From contig JAWZSP010000002.1 of the NCBI GenBank assembly GCA_034401135.1, forward strand, positions 3,782,001 through 3,846,000: a stretch of DNA of 64,000 nt. The letters are read 5' to 3'. A program made the translations under genes and the position numbers. The notes under the pieces were generated by a model. It made no database searches, was not told where the DNA came from, and saw only the letters and a list, made by a program, of their open reading frames with translations. Below, piece after piece: positions 1-10,171 of the stretch (position 1 is its first letter; each line of letters begins with the position of its first letter). Source of the DNA: Volutella citrinella. Lineage: Eukaryota > Ascomycota > Sordariomycetes > Hypocreales > Nectriaceae.

Positions 1-169
1 CGCCACTACCCTGAGACATGCGCTATCCTGTGGGTTGAAGAAGAAAAGCCCAGAATCTATAAAATTACACACATACGAACGCTCTGAAAACCCACTCGCT
101 CAACATGAGATGACCCTCAACCCAACTTGGACCCAATGCAAGACGCCTTGAAACTGCCCGACCAAGTCA

Positions 170-1261
170 TTACGCCGCGACTGGAGTAACGTCACCAGAT
201 TCTCTCTCAAGGCGTAGGGTAGGGAGATCTGCCAGGTCCACGGCACGGTGCGCGGTGCCATCGCTCAATCTCTTCAGATGATTGTTGAGAATTTCCTTGT
301 CAACCACCAATTCGAAGCTCGTAAGGAAGCAGAAGCTTATCTCCAACCTAGCGAGCTCGGCTTCTGTGACACCACCGACTTTCGACATCTTTGAGTGTGA
401 GTACGACAGATCCTCGAGGGCTTTCATGGCCACTCGCAGTCCAGCCAAGACCAGCCGGTGGCAATTTCGCGTTGTAACCGGAATCGCTCGTTCATCCACA
501 GCAAGGCGGTGGATATATAGGGATGTCGCCAGATAGACAGCTGTGCTCATTGGACAGAATTGATGTAGCCGTAGAAGATATTGGCTAATGGTAATTGGGG
601 GTTCGTTTTTACTATAAAACTTGCGCGTGATGGCACTGTGCTGGAGGTTGACAGGCTGCGAGTCGGCACCAACGACAATGTAGGGCTCCGGTTTGGTCGA
701 CTTCTTAAGCTGGACCCCATCCACAGACCCTGAGCTCTGATGCTGGGCTCCGGTATGGACCGACATGGGGGCATTATAGGCCGGCGAGTTGGTTCCGGAG
801 TCGTTGGTCGCGGTTGAACGCTCGCTCGACGATTTCGACGTCTCCATCTCGGCTAATTGGCGTAGCCGTGCCAGGTTCTTGTCCGAATGGGTTCTAACAA
901 TTTTGGCCTTTTCCGCCTGCATGCCGCTCATATGAGGAACAGTTGGTGACTTGGGGGGCGGGGTTGGAGGGATATCGCCCGTCATGATAACGAGGCGCTC
1001 GACACCAGCGCTCAACATCTTGAGCGCATCAACCGGCGCGAGCTCGAACAAGATATTGTTATTGTTGTTGTTGTTGTTGTTGTCCTCCATCATGTTGTCG
1101 CGTTTACTGTCACCGGATACTGTTGCTAGACGGGGGTCGGACGCGGGGACCGGAGTCGGCGGAGGGAGTGCATCGGCATTCTCAGTCGATGAAGTTTGAG
1201 AGTACTCGCTGGGAGGCATCGGTGGGCAGCTCTCAATAGGGCCGGGTTGGTTGTCGGACAT
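170..1261 (-). CDS. preg: PHO80-like cyclin (PREG family), regulator of phosphate response
   Basis: Uninterrupted 363-residue reading frame with a PHO80/PREG-type cyclin box in the C-terminal half (about residues 215-330). Recognisable pieces are the ITISQYLLRLHQFCPMSTAV segment, YIHRLAVDE, and the family-typical VGGVTEAELARLEISFCFL. In the known family this cyclin partners a PHO85-type kinase and holds the phosphate transcription factor (NUC-1/PHO4 type) inactive when phosphate is sufficient. The N-terminal half is low-complexity (Pro, Ser, Thr), with a run of nine asparagines near residues 61-69 coded by an AAC repeat. A conserved block, DALKMLSAGVERLVIMTGDI, lies just after that run, as in fungal PREG proteins. 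The symbol follows the Neurospora name and rests on motif recognition only. The gene stands alone, with more than 2 kb of non-coding DNA upstream. Confidence 0.85.
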   Translation of the reverse strand: MSDNQPGPIESCPPMPPSEYSQTSSTENADALPPPTPVPASDPRLATVSGDSKRDNMMEDNNNNNNNNNILFELAPVDALKMLSAGVERLVIMTGDIPPTPPPKSPTVPHMSGMQAEKAKIVRTHSDKNLARLRQLAEMETSKSSSERSTATNDSGTNSPAYNAPMSVHTGAQHQSSGSVDGVQLKKSTKPEPYIVVGADSQPVNLQHSAITRKFYSKNEPPITISQYLLRLHQFCPMSTAVYLATSLYIHRLAVDERAIPVTTRNCHRLVLAGLRVAMKALEDLSYSHSKMSKVGGVTEAELARLEISFCFLTSFELVVDKEILNNHLKRLSDGTAHRAVDLADLPTLRLERESGDVTPVAA

Positions 1262-3593
1262 GACTCGGTGGAGGAGGACGGAGGCGAGCGGTCAGTCGGA
1301 GTAGATGCCTCAGCGCGTCAATGTCGTTGGGGCGATGAGACGCTCAGCAGCACGCGAGTCGCCCGGGTTCATGATCTCGTGGTCAAGTGGGTGCCGGCTG
1401 GGCTGCAAAGATGGAAAAGACAATTGCGGTTCGACGGCGGGGTACTAGTATTTAGTAGGGTAGTTATCGTGGGGCAGTCGGGCTGGCTTGGGCGGGCCTG
1501 GTCTGGTCCGGGTGGGTTGAAGAAGAGTCTCGGAAGAAAGTGGGACTGGGATGGGACAGACCAAGTCCCCTAACCCTGAAAAATAGTGCAGATGCAGATG
1601 CAAAGGTGGGACTGGAAGAAAGGCCCGAAACGATATCTATGGATGCGATGGAGCGAGGAGAGGCTGGCCGGGTGCTGCAGCCGTGGTCAGAAACCAGGTG
1701 CCTGGTCTCTCGTGCGCAAGGTGACAACGTTCGATGTGTGGCGACGGGCGCGAATCAACGATGCGGTCAGGCGGAGCGGGGCAGCGGATGCGATGCAGTT
1801 CGATTTGCGCCAGGCCAGGTGCGGTGAGGGCCCGAGGGCCAAGAAAACGGATCTGGTTGGGTAGCGATGCGGAATTGCGATGCAATGGCGCGGAGGAGGC
1901 CCGGATAGGATAGCAGCCGTGGAGGGCGATGTCAAGGGATGTATTGTAATGTGTGGTGATGAGAAGAAGCCAAGAAGCTAGCTAGAAGCCTGAATTTGAG
2001 GCGGGGCTGGCGAGGGGAACGCCGGCTAAGGTTGAAGGCGTCGATGGTTGGAAAATCAAAGCGCAAGGTCCCACGCAGTTGGAGGAGTGACGCGACGGGA
2101 AAGGGCGTCCTTTCTCTGCCGGGCATTCGTCGGTTTTGAGGAAGGCGACAACGACTGACGACACGACGACGCGGCAGACACGGGCGAGCAACCACGACCA
2201 GAGCAGCGCAGCGCAGAGAGGGTGATGAACGGGCAGCGCTAGCACGTGGCAGGACGCTATATCACGGGCGCTCTAGCATCTGGTCCCACAGCAGAATTTC
2301 GGCATCAGGCGAGGAATGCAACTTTTGCCTCTTTGCCCGATTTTGACTCGGGGACCTGAGCCAGCCGGGTCCCTCAGAGCGCGGTCGAGGTTCGAGTCCA
2401 CCCGATAGGCTTTTGCACTTGCGAGGATTCGGGCGATGGCCCCGTGGTGCCGTTGATGCGAGAGGCAGAGCGGGCAGACGAATCGTTGGCGCGGCTGCCA
2501 GGCCACATTCCAGTGTCGACGATGGCAGGCGAGACGTGAGGCTCGGCCCAATGCTTCTGGCCGTTAGTCGGGACGGTCGTGAGGCCGGCAGACGAATGTC
2601 AGAGGACGGGCCATGGATCCAGAGCCCATGAGAGCGTGCGCGCGGGCACATGAGGTGGAGGTGGTTTGTGGGATGTTTATAAGCGGCGGTCTGCCTTCTG
2701 GTCCTGCCCAAAAGCTCCCAGAGGTGAGCTGGGATCGTTTGGCTGGCTGGCTGCCCAATCGCTGATGACCACTATCCGCCGTTGTCCCACGCCAAGCCTC
2801 GCCTTCCATGGTTCATCGCGGGAGGGTTCGCTCGCCGGTCCGCCGTAGCGGTGCAGTGCAGCACATGCAGGGGCTGGAACCCGTGACCGCCAGGGGACGG
2901 CGCGGGAGCCACTGGTGACCCATGATAGCCGCCAGCACTCCCGTCCAGTCGCGAAATGGTTACCCAGGCTTGCCAGGTGCACCTGATTTCGCATAATGGG
3001 TATGCAACACTTAGACAACATCCCCAGATATCCCCAAACGCAAGACCAATCTAAAGCTTTTGTGTCAAAGGCATAACCATGTTCGCTATCGGCTAATTGC
3101 CCTGTGCTTCCAGACCCAAGGCCTCGCTGCAGTCTGTACGCCCCGAATTGTCTGTCTCAGGTGCTTGGTCTCGGCTCACATCAACATCTGCCCCATCAAG
3201 CCTGCTTGCCCGCCATCTCGCCCCCACTGTATGGATGAATCATGAAAGCCCGATAGTCGAGGCTTTGAAGGTGCGGGCATGCTTCCAGTTGGCTATAGAT
3301 CCCTGACCAAACCCACTCAGGGCGGTTGCGCTTCCCGGATCGATGTTCCGTGGGTGGGTAACGATCGACCTCGGCTCTGCACGAATGTCGACTTCTCTTT
3401 GCTTTTTGGAGGTTATTTGCATCTCGTGGACAGTTGCAGGTAGGCAAGGATTGGGCTTGCGCGTACAGCATCCAGGTTCAGCGCTGTGCCTGCGGCCGAT
3501 GTTTCCTCTCTCATGTCAATCATCAGATCATATAGGAATTGGTGTCCATCAACCAGAATCACAACATCCTCTTTCATGGCTACAGCTTACACG
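1262..3593. other. Intergenic region without a recognisable gene
   Basis: About 2.3 kb between the start of the cyclin gene (leftward) and the 3' end of the ThDP enzyme gene. Reading frames here on both strands are short, overlap on opposite strands and have arbitrary composition (Arg, Pro, Ser and Gly rich), as expected of GC-rich non-coding DNA. It probably holds the cyclin promoter and a long 5' leader. No RNA gene was recognised. Confidence 0.5.
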
Positions 3594-5712
3594 CTAACAA
3601 TTGGATGCAATCTTGCAGTCCACTACGGCCGTCTGGCCACTCTTCACCTTGGCGATGGCCTCCTTCAGCACGCCCTCCAGCTCCGACGCCTTGTCGACCC
3701 GGGCTGCAAAAATGTCCCCGCCCGCAGCGGCCTTGGCGATGCCCGCATAGTCGGGTGACGGCTCAAACGAAATGTTGATCTCCTCATTCGTGGCCTTGGA
3801 GCCGAGCCCGTCCGGATGCACGAGCAGGAGTGATCTGCGAGGTGCGTTCCAACCTGGTCAAGCGATCAGCTGGCGTGCTCTTTCTGCGCATGTTGCGAAA
3901 CTCACCCTTGTTGTTGAGCACGATGGTTAGAACGGGAATCTCGTATCGCTTCGAGACCCAATACACGCTTCCAGGGACAGTGAACAGATACGTGCCGTCG
4001 CCCACAATCTGCACAACGAACTTCCCCTTGCCCTTGCCGCCATGCTCGGCGTCTGTCGCCAACTTGATACCCAGGGCGCCGCCGCCAGACCATCCCAGGC
4101 CGCCTCCACCACAGTTGATCCATGAGCCGGGAATCTTGGGCTGCAGACTATCGTGCACGAACTGGGTTGTAGTCACAGCCTCAATCGCCCAGATGGTGTC
4201 TTCGGGGCAGGCTTCTCGCAGTTGCCGACACAAGTGTCCGGTTCCGAATGTGTCGTCCTCCAGAGACCCAACAGCCTTGTCAATCGAAGCCATTTTCTCC
4301 TTGTATGACTTGGCTACTCGCTCTCCATTCTCGGCATTGACAGACTCAATCTTGACGGCCAGCTCCGGAGACTTAAGCCGAGTGGTGATTTGCTCAATAG
4401 ATGTCAGTGCATCTGCTCGATACCTACCTTCGGCTTGGATGTAAAAGACGGGCATCTGCTGCTTTAGTGGGTCAACGTCAATATGGTACACATTTGCGTC
4501 CTCTCGCGGCTTGCAGCGTGTGTGAATCCAAGGCACGTCACAGTCCAGCACGACAATGACATCGGCAGTGGTGATGGCATCGTCGACTCCGAATCGCATT
4601 CCCAGCCAGGATGGGTGATCCGCAGGAAAGCACATATCGCTGCCGCCGGTATCAAGAACCCGCAAGCCCTTGACCGTGTTGGCGAGTTCGACTAGGGAGT
4701 CGGGAATCTTATGGTTTCTGCCAGCGTAGCCTGTGATTAGCAACGGTTCCTTGGCTCCCGCCAATGCTTCGGATATTTTATCAACGGCGCTTTTGGGAAG
4801 CCCGCCTAGTTCTATCGGATCCCAGTGGTCCTGGTTGAGAGAATAAGGGTCGATGTCTGCCTCCATGACTTCTCGGGCGCCGCACAAGTATACTGGGCCT
4901 TGCAGATCCGAGGTAGCGAACTGCAAAGCCCGATTCACCATTTGCTTGACGTTGGTGCCCGTCTTTATTTCTGCAGAAAACCGGCAATACTGGCCCAGGA
5001 TCTGTTTCTGGTCGTACACGTCCTGGATCCAGTGAATGTACTCGGTCCGGCTACCACGCAGCTCACCTTCAAGGGTGAAGGGCGAGATTCCGGCAAAAAC
5101 CAGCACAGGGGCTCGACCAGTCGATGCGTTATGCACGGCAGCTCCAAGACCTTGGGTGCCGACGTCCACATGGACAATGACACACTGTGGTTTTCCGGTC
5201 AAGCGGGCGTATCCATCGGCCATTGACATTGCCACCATCTATGTAAGCATCCAGAGTTAGCACTTGGATCTGCTATGGCGGCAGACCTGACCAACCTCGT
5301 TTGGGCACGTAATAATTGTTGGGAAATTCCCTCCGGCCTCGCGCTTGCCCTTGACCATGGCCTCGATGATGCTAGGATGATCTGAACCCAGGTTGACAAA
5401 ACAGTGGGTGACACCAGCCTCCCACAGCGCCTCGAAGAATGCAAACGAAGCTGTGTATAGCTTGGGGCTAGATGTCGAGTAGGGGCGGGATATCAGCTCC
5501 CGAGGCGATGGCGTATAGACTGCTATGGACGAGGGTTGTTTAGTACTTCCAGTAGAGATGGGAAATACCGATAACGGACGCCTTGAGCCAACGTTTGAAG
5601 CGCCACGGGCATTGAGGGAGAGACTGTGAGCTACTAAGGCCGCCGTCCTCGGTTGGCGTGATGACCAGCGGATCGGTGCGCTGGCTAACGCTGAGCAGAC
5701 ACGCAAAGCCAT
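3594..5712 (-). CDS. Thiamine-diphosphate-dependent enzyme, acetolactate-synthase/decarboxylase superfamily
   Basis: Three exons (5712-5296, 5238-3906, 3853-3594) give about 669 residues. The ThDP Pyr domain starts after about residue 90 (SFAFFEALWEAGVTHCFVNLG). The catalytic glutamate falls exactly at the first splice junction (CPNE, then MVAMSMADGYARLTGK). The PP domain carries the ThDP/Mg motif, from VGDGTYLF to LNNKGWNAPRRS, which is restored only by removing the 52-bp second intron. The first ~85 residues are rich in Arg, Ser and Ala and poor in acids, like a mitochondrial presequence. The family makes or breaks C-C bonds next to carbonyls (acetolactate synthase, 2-hydroxyacyl-CoA lyase, benzoylformate decarboxylase and others). 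Which one cannot be decided here. An extra intron near 5525-5580 in the leader is possible. It lies 4.5 kb from the 10-26 kb cluster, and its promoter lacks the cluster motif. Confidence 0.85.
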
Positions 5713-6820
5713 TCTTGTAGCTGTGTTGCGATTCTATTCTCGCAGTAGATCAGAAGAAGAACCACACTGGGCGGTCCTGGACAATTTCTGGACGACGTTG
5801 CATCCGTCCAGCCTAGAGATAACGGGATCTGGAACTTGCCCTTGACTGGTGGCAGAGCGGTCCCTCGTCCAAAGGGCCAAGGGAAGAGGGCCACGAGGAT
5901 TCGATTGATAAAATGAGAACTGGATAGTTTGCTGTGTGGAATTTCCTGGTCAAGCGCCCAGCTTTGAGCTTCGAGGGGGTAGGAGCGGGCAGGCTCTGGA
6001 GCGGATGATTTATATCAGGAAGCGGAGTGATCCCCGGATCTCGGCGTAATCGGACAAAACAATGAGGGGAGCTATGCAGCAGGGATCCGACCTGGAACGG
6101 AAAAGTATTGGGTTGGATAAGAAACGTGAAAGGGCGGTACCCTTGCGCAAGGCGTGTAGATGCAACTCCTCGGAATTGTTTATTGTGTTGGAGATCAACA
6201 CAGACGATAAGCGTCTAAACGAGGGACAACTCGCAATGAGACACATACGAAGAGTAAAAACGATGGCTAGAAACCCCCTCATTGTCCTCTATGGGCCGCC
6301 GGCTTGCAACTCGCGCCATCGCTGTGCCCCACTTCCCCGCAACAGCCGAATGCAGACAGCCCATTGTGTCTGATTCGGCAGTGGTGAGCCAATCGAAGCC
6401 ATCCCGCTCGGCAATCTCTGCGTGGCTTACTGGTCGCGTGGTGTTGGATCAATCCGCCAGAGGGGTGGCCTATGGGGTGAGCCAGTCTTGGAGCTTCGCA
6501 CGCGAAATGGGGATGCAGAAGTAGTCAGGACTGCTAGGCTCGGACTCTGGTCAGGGCAGGTCAGTATTAGGGCAGGACAGGACAGGTCAAGGACAGGACA
6601 GGTCAGGTCAGTGTCAGGGCAGGTCAGTCTGGTCCTGAAGGAAGCGCCAGCCGCAACACTGGACGACAGACGACGAGCCCTTAATGATCCACTGGATCGG
6701 AGACGCCCTCAACTACCGCAACGTCTCCTGTACTCTTAATCAGGTGAATTTCATTGTCAAGCAAGGCATTGGCGTCCCCCAGGCTGCGTTAGGTCGGTTC
6801 CTCTTCGACTTTGACCACAC
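5713..6820. other. Intergenic region, ThDP-gene promoter side
   Basis: About 1.1 kb upstream of the leftward ThDP gene. No gene recognised. It includes a simple AGGNC-type repeat (see 6550-6640). Confidence 0.5.
6550..6640. repeat. Degenerate AGGAC/AGGTC short tandem repeat
   Basis: The + strand reads as irregular repeats of CAGGTCAG, CAGGACAG and CAGGGCAG for roughly 90 bp, with a strong purine bias. It lies about 0.8-0.9 kb upstream of the ThDP gene start. It is non-coding and looks like a minisatellite-type expansion. Confidence 0.6.
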
Positions 6821-6909
6821 TGATAACTTCTTTTTATTTCTCAACAACTCAGAACGATATACATCGCCGCCAAGACCCACGCCACTACCAACAACAGAAC
6901 CACCAGATT
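6821..6909 (-). repeat. 89-bp dispersed repeat, copy A (inverted relative to copy B)
   Basis: Read on the - strand, this segment matches 9936-10024 on the + strand with 15 mismatches and no gap over 89 positions (about 83% identity, counted by hand). Similarity stops at both ends. In one frame both copies encode a short hydrophobic C-terminal-like stretch followed by a stop (LVVLLLVVAWVLAAMYIV here). The similarity continues about 25 bp past that stop, so it may be a DNA repeat, or the shared 3' end of a decayed gene pair. Confidence 0.6.
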
Positions 6910-7800
6910 TCCGCCAAAACAGAGGGGGAGATCCCAGACCTCAATCGTGTCCCCTGGGCCGAGTGGTAGGTCGTCAACCTGTCGGGCGTGAGAGCCGGAC
7001 ACCCCTTCCCCCAAGCTTCTATGAAGTGGTCAGTCAGTCTGCGTCTGCGGGGACAATGTAGTTGGGTTAGTCTTACTGGGGGGCTAGGGATTTCCGGGCC
7101 TGCGCCCTGAGGGCGCCGACCGGCCGCCCCTTCTCCAGGTCGAGGGGCGGCGGCGATTCTGTTGGTGGTGGTGATGGTGATGGCGGTGGGCCTTGGCGGC
7201 GCCAGCGCGTCACGCGAATTTGTAGGATGGGGCTGATTGTGTTGGTCAATACTCGGGTATTTGTATGCCATGGAGGCTGAGAGACTTACAAACTCATGAT
7301 TGTATTGAGGTTGGAGAATTGAAAGAAAGGAGAAGAAAGAGGACGAGGGAGGACGTGGTGAACGAGAGGACCCCAACCCAGCAGTATGCTGTTTAATAAG
7401 GGAAAGGACTATTGAGCTGAAGAAATTTGCTTTGAGAAAGTTTGAGACGACGAAGTCTGGGCCGCAGTCATAACGCGGTGTGCAGCCGTATGGAAAAAGG
7501 AACGCCATGTCCATCCGGGTTCTATCAATTGGCAAGACCAGGTACCAATAGGATTTTTTTTACATTTCTATTCTCGAGCCGCGCAACCCTAGCGAGGTAT
7601 CGCCACGGCCCAATTAATGCCCCATCTGAAACATCGCGAGCAACAAGAAGAGGTGTTTAATGAGTGCTTACAGTACAGTATTCGTTCTATAGCGTCCTCG
7701 ATATAGTGCTCACTTGATCCTCCACCCCCTTCCTTGCATCGCGCTGCTTCCTTACACGCGCAATAGGACCTCTGTCTAGTTGACCGGCTTATGTAGACAA
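6910..7800. other. Unassigned region upstream of repeat copy A; possible decayed gene on the - strand
   Basis: On the - strand a possible exon (about 7270 down to 7068) ends at an intron-like GTAAG...CCGCAG (about 7066-7035). It is followed by a frame reading DDLPLGPGDTIEVWDLPLC, which runs directly into the hydrophobic stretch of repeat copy A. The upstream part is proline- and histidine-rich, and no convincing continuous start-to-stop model emerges. No family was recognised. It could be an orphan gene, a relic, or chance. Confidence 0.25.
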
Positions 7801-8556
7801 TTATTGATACTTTTCCACGTGTATTTTCCATGCCTCCGAACCGTCTGTTTCCTCACCATCACTCCGAGTCCACTCATTTGCACCGAGCTCAGTTTTGGGC
7901 CAGGGCCAGAGCCCGCCCATTGGCATGTCGTTGTACATGTAATTTGCGCGGCTATCAGGCACGTGCATATCATAGTAGTACACCCAAGTCCTCTCGGTGG
8001 CTACGGTGGCTATCAGGACTTTGTCTGCTGAGAGATGCTGGATCCGGAAGTTCTTGACCGGGTTGTGATTCCACGCGCAAACGTGTAGTTCGCCCGACCA
8101 TCTTGCGTCTTTGAGAGTATACGAACGATCCCAGACCTGTCGTCGGTTCAGCTCGCGAGGAAAGACTGGTTTTGCTTCATTGTACCACTCGTCGACGTTC
8201 TTTTCCTTCACATAGAGGCCATCACGCATGAGGGCGGGAAGGTCCCATGTAACCAGTTCCAACCGAGCAGTCCACTCTATGTTGAGATCGAGAGGCTGTT
8301 TAGCTCGCAGTTTGTCGCTATTCGATCCGAAAATTAAACGAATCCGCCAGAGTCTTCTAGGGACTTTTTCATCGTAGGAAGGCGGACAGTCTTGAGGTCG
8401 GTGCCAGGGCTCGAGAGCGCAAAAGTATGGGCCGATTAGAATGAGTGCTGCCGATGGCGGGAGGGATGTGATGCCCCAGCGAGCATTCCGCCAGACGGTT
8501 GTCCAGAAATAACGAATATCATTAATCAAACCCGGAAGCGGTTGGCTGTAAGACAT
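7801..8556 (-). CDS. Uncharacterised protein, no recognised domain
   Basis: Single-exon frame of about 251 residues if translation starts at MSYSQPLPG (8556). The frame is open further upstream (to 8781), but that part is Ser/Lys-rich and unlike the rest. It is rich in Trp and Tyr (for example DIRYFWTTVWRNARWG, DRSYTLKDARWSGELHVCAWN). A moderately hydrophobic stretch lies around SLPPSAALILIGPYFCALE, and the C-terminal tail is acidic. No signal peptide or enzyme motif was seen. Composition and length suggest a real gene, but I do not recognise it. It sits between the two inverted 89-bp repeats. Confidence 0.6.
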   Translation of the reverse strand: MSYSQPLPGLINDIRYFWTTVWRNARWGITSLPPSAALILIGPYFCALEPWHRPQDCPPSYDEKVPRRLWRIRLIFGSNSDKLRAKQPLDLNIEWTARLELVTWDLPALMRDGLYVKEKNVDEWYNEAKPVFPRELNRRQVWDRSYTLKDARWSGELHVCAWNHNPVKNFRIQHLSADKVLIATVATERTWVYYYDMHVPDSRANYMYNDMPMGGLWPWPKTELGANEWTRSDGEETDGSEAWKIHVEKYQ

Positions 8557-9459
8557 TTTGGCGAGCGTCTGCGAAAAGGATAGAGTTGTGAATGGGGTAA
8601 GGTGAAGGGAACAATGCCTGAGCCGGGACCCAGGTTGACGCAGACATTTATGTCTTGCTGGTTTGGTCACCTGCTCTGCGTTTGACTTTTTCAGCTGCTT
8701 CAAGTCGCAGCTTGCGTGGAAAGACTTTGGCACGGACATCAAGGTAGCGAAAGTGGACGGAGGAGTGCTCACCTCACTCAAGCCAGGCTGTTGTCGCTTG
8801 CCCCAACCTCAACGCTGTGTGTACATGCAGCCAACAACAACCTCAAAGACTCTTCTCCCTGAACGGCGCAAGCCATGCTGCATAGATGCCAGCGTGCCAG
8901 GCCTAATTTTGCGACGGATTGATATGAAACCGCTTGGGAGCAGGCGAGAGGCCGAAGGGGTCGACCAGAATAGGTGCACCTACAGGGTCTCTTGAGGGTA
9001 AAGTAAACGGCGCAAACGGCGTCGATAAATTTCTCGATTCCCTTCCGGCCGGCCGTCCAAGACCTTCAAGGTGTCACGGGCCTCCTGCTAGTCGGCCTCC
9101 AGGACATCTCCCTTGTTCTTTCACCATCTTGCTTGCCTTCAGGTGATATCCTCAAGGTCGCGGCCTACCCCATCCACTCAACAAAAAAATCTGATCCCTT
9201 CTGCGGGGGATGAGTTTATCTGTGCATGGGCACTTTCTCCTCACACTTGCTGAAGGCAAATTCCCAAGCAAACTCGCCTGGGCTCCTTCCGCATCTGGAC
9301 TGCATAATGTGTGTTGTTTTCCTTCTCGATCCCATCGTCGTCGTTTTCCTTTCCTTTCTTCATCGGCCCTCTTCATCTGAACACACACAGCCATGCCTTC
9401 AGTCTTCAGCCCATTAAAACCCATGAGCTTGTCATTGTACTAGCTTTCAAACGGCTCGC
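8557..9459. other. Intergenic region without a recognisable gene
   Basis: About 0.9 kb upstream of the leftward uncharacterised gene. No coding signal or RNA gene seen; presumably its promoter. Confidence 0.45.
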
Positions 9460-10024
9460 CCGCCAGAAGCCACCACTGCCGCCACCCGTCGCCAGATCGC
9501 GGCCACCCCCGGCGAGTCCTGGCTCCCCGCCATCCGCGACTTCTACGGCGCGTTTGGGCAAACCTGCCCCCTAAGTAAGCCCAGCCCGGTCACCCATGAA
9601 CATTGGGTCCTTGAGACTAACCAGTTAATAGACGCTTGTTGTCCGGCATTAACACGGATGGGGTTTCCTTGGCGAGGAGCCCTCAGCCCTCTGGCGATAT
9701 GGGCTGAGCCGGATCTTTGGCGACGTCGAGGGCGTCACACTCGTTCCCAGAAAGAAGAAGGACGAGGGCTTTCTCATCATATCTTTGCGCGTCACCACCT
9801 TCACCATCACTGGGTCCTCGAACAGCAGGGTCGACGCTGTGAGCAACACGGACCGCATTGCTGCCGTAGGCAACGCGCTCAACGAAGACTTCCCCCATAG
9901 CCTGGTTCTGTTATGTCGAGGGTAGAAAATGCGGCGATCTGGTGGTATTGGCGTTGGTGGCGGCGGGGGTTTTGGCGGTGATGTATATCGTTCCAAGTCG
10001 TTAAGAAATAAAATGAAGTTATCA
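9460..10024 (+). other. Possible decayed or orphan coding segment ending in repeat copy B
   Basis: A stretch with protein-like composition but no intact start-to-stop model. A frame near 9500-9570 reads IAATPGESWLPAIRDFYGAF. It is followed by an intron-like GTAAGC...AATAG (about 9574-9631). An open frame at 9653-9925 then includes YGLSRIFGDVEGVTLV and RVTTFTITGSSNSRVDAV before a stop. The hydrophobic C-terminal-like stretch of repeat copy B lies in a different frame. This fits a frameshifted pseudogene or a wrongly spliced orphan gene. No family was recognised. Confidence 0.25.
9936..10024 (+). repeat. 89-bp dispersed repeat, copy B
   Basis: Partner of the inverted copy at 6821-6909, about 83% identical over 89 ungapped positions. 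In one frame it encodes LVVLALVAAGVLAVMYIVPS and a stop. Copies A and B lie about 3.0 kb apart in opposite orientation and flank the uncharacterised gene at 7801-8556. Confidence 0.6.
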
Positions 10025-10171
10025 CGAACAATAATGCTGCTCTTGTTCTAATAGAATACTACCTAAGCTAACCTATGACAACCCTAAAACGTTTGGCAAA
10101 CCTGCCCTAATGAGTCCTAAGAAGTCCGCGCCCTAGAAGGCCATTCCAGACTTCACATCTGCGAATCTAGA

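Noticed and set aside
2385..2415. GGTTCGAGTCC sequence resembling a tRNA T-loop
   Set aside because: The flanking five bases do not pair as a T-stem, and no acceptor or anticodon arm is found upstream.
2262..2711. 149-codon frame on the - strand upstream of the cyclin
   Set aside because: Overlapped by other frames of equal quality on both strands; Arg/Pro/Ser-rich with no motif.
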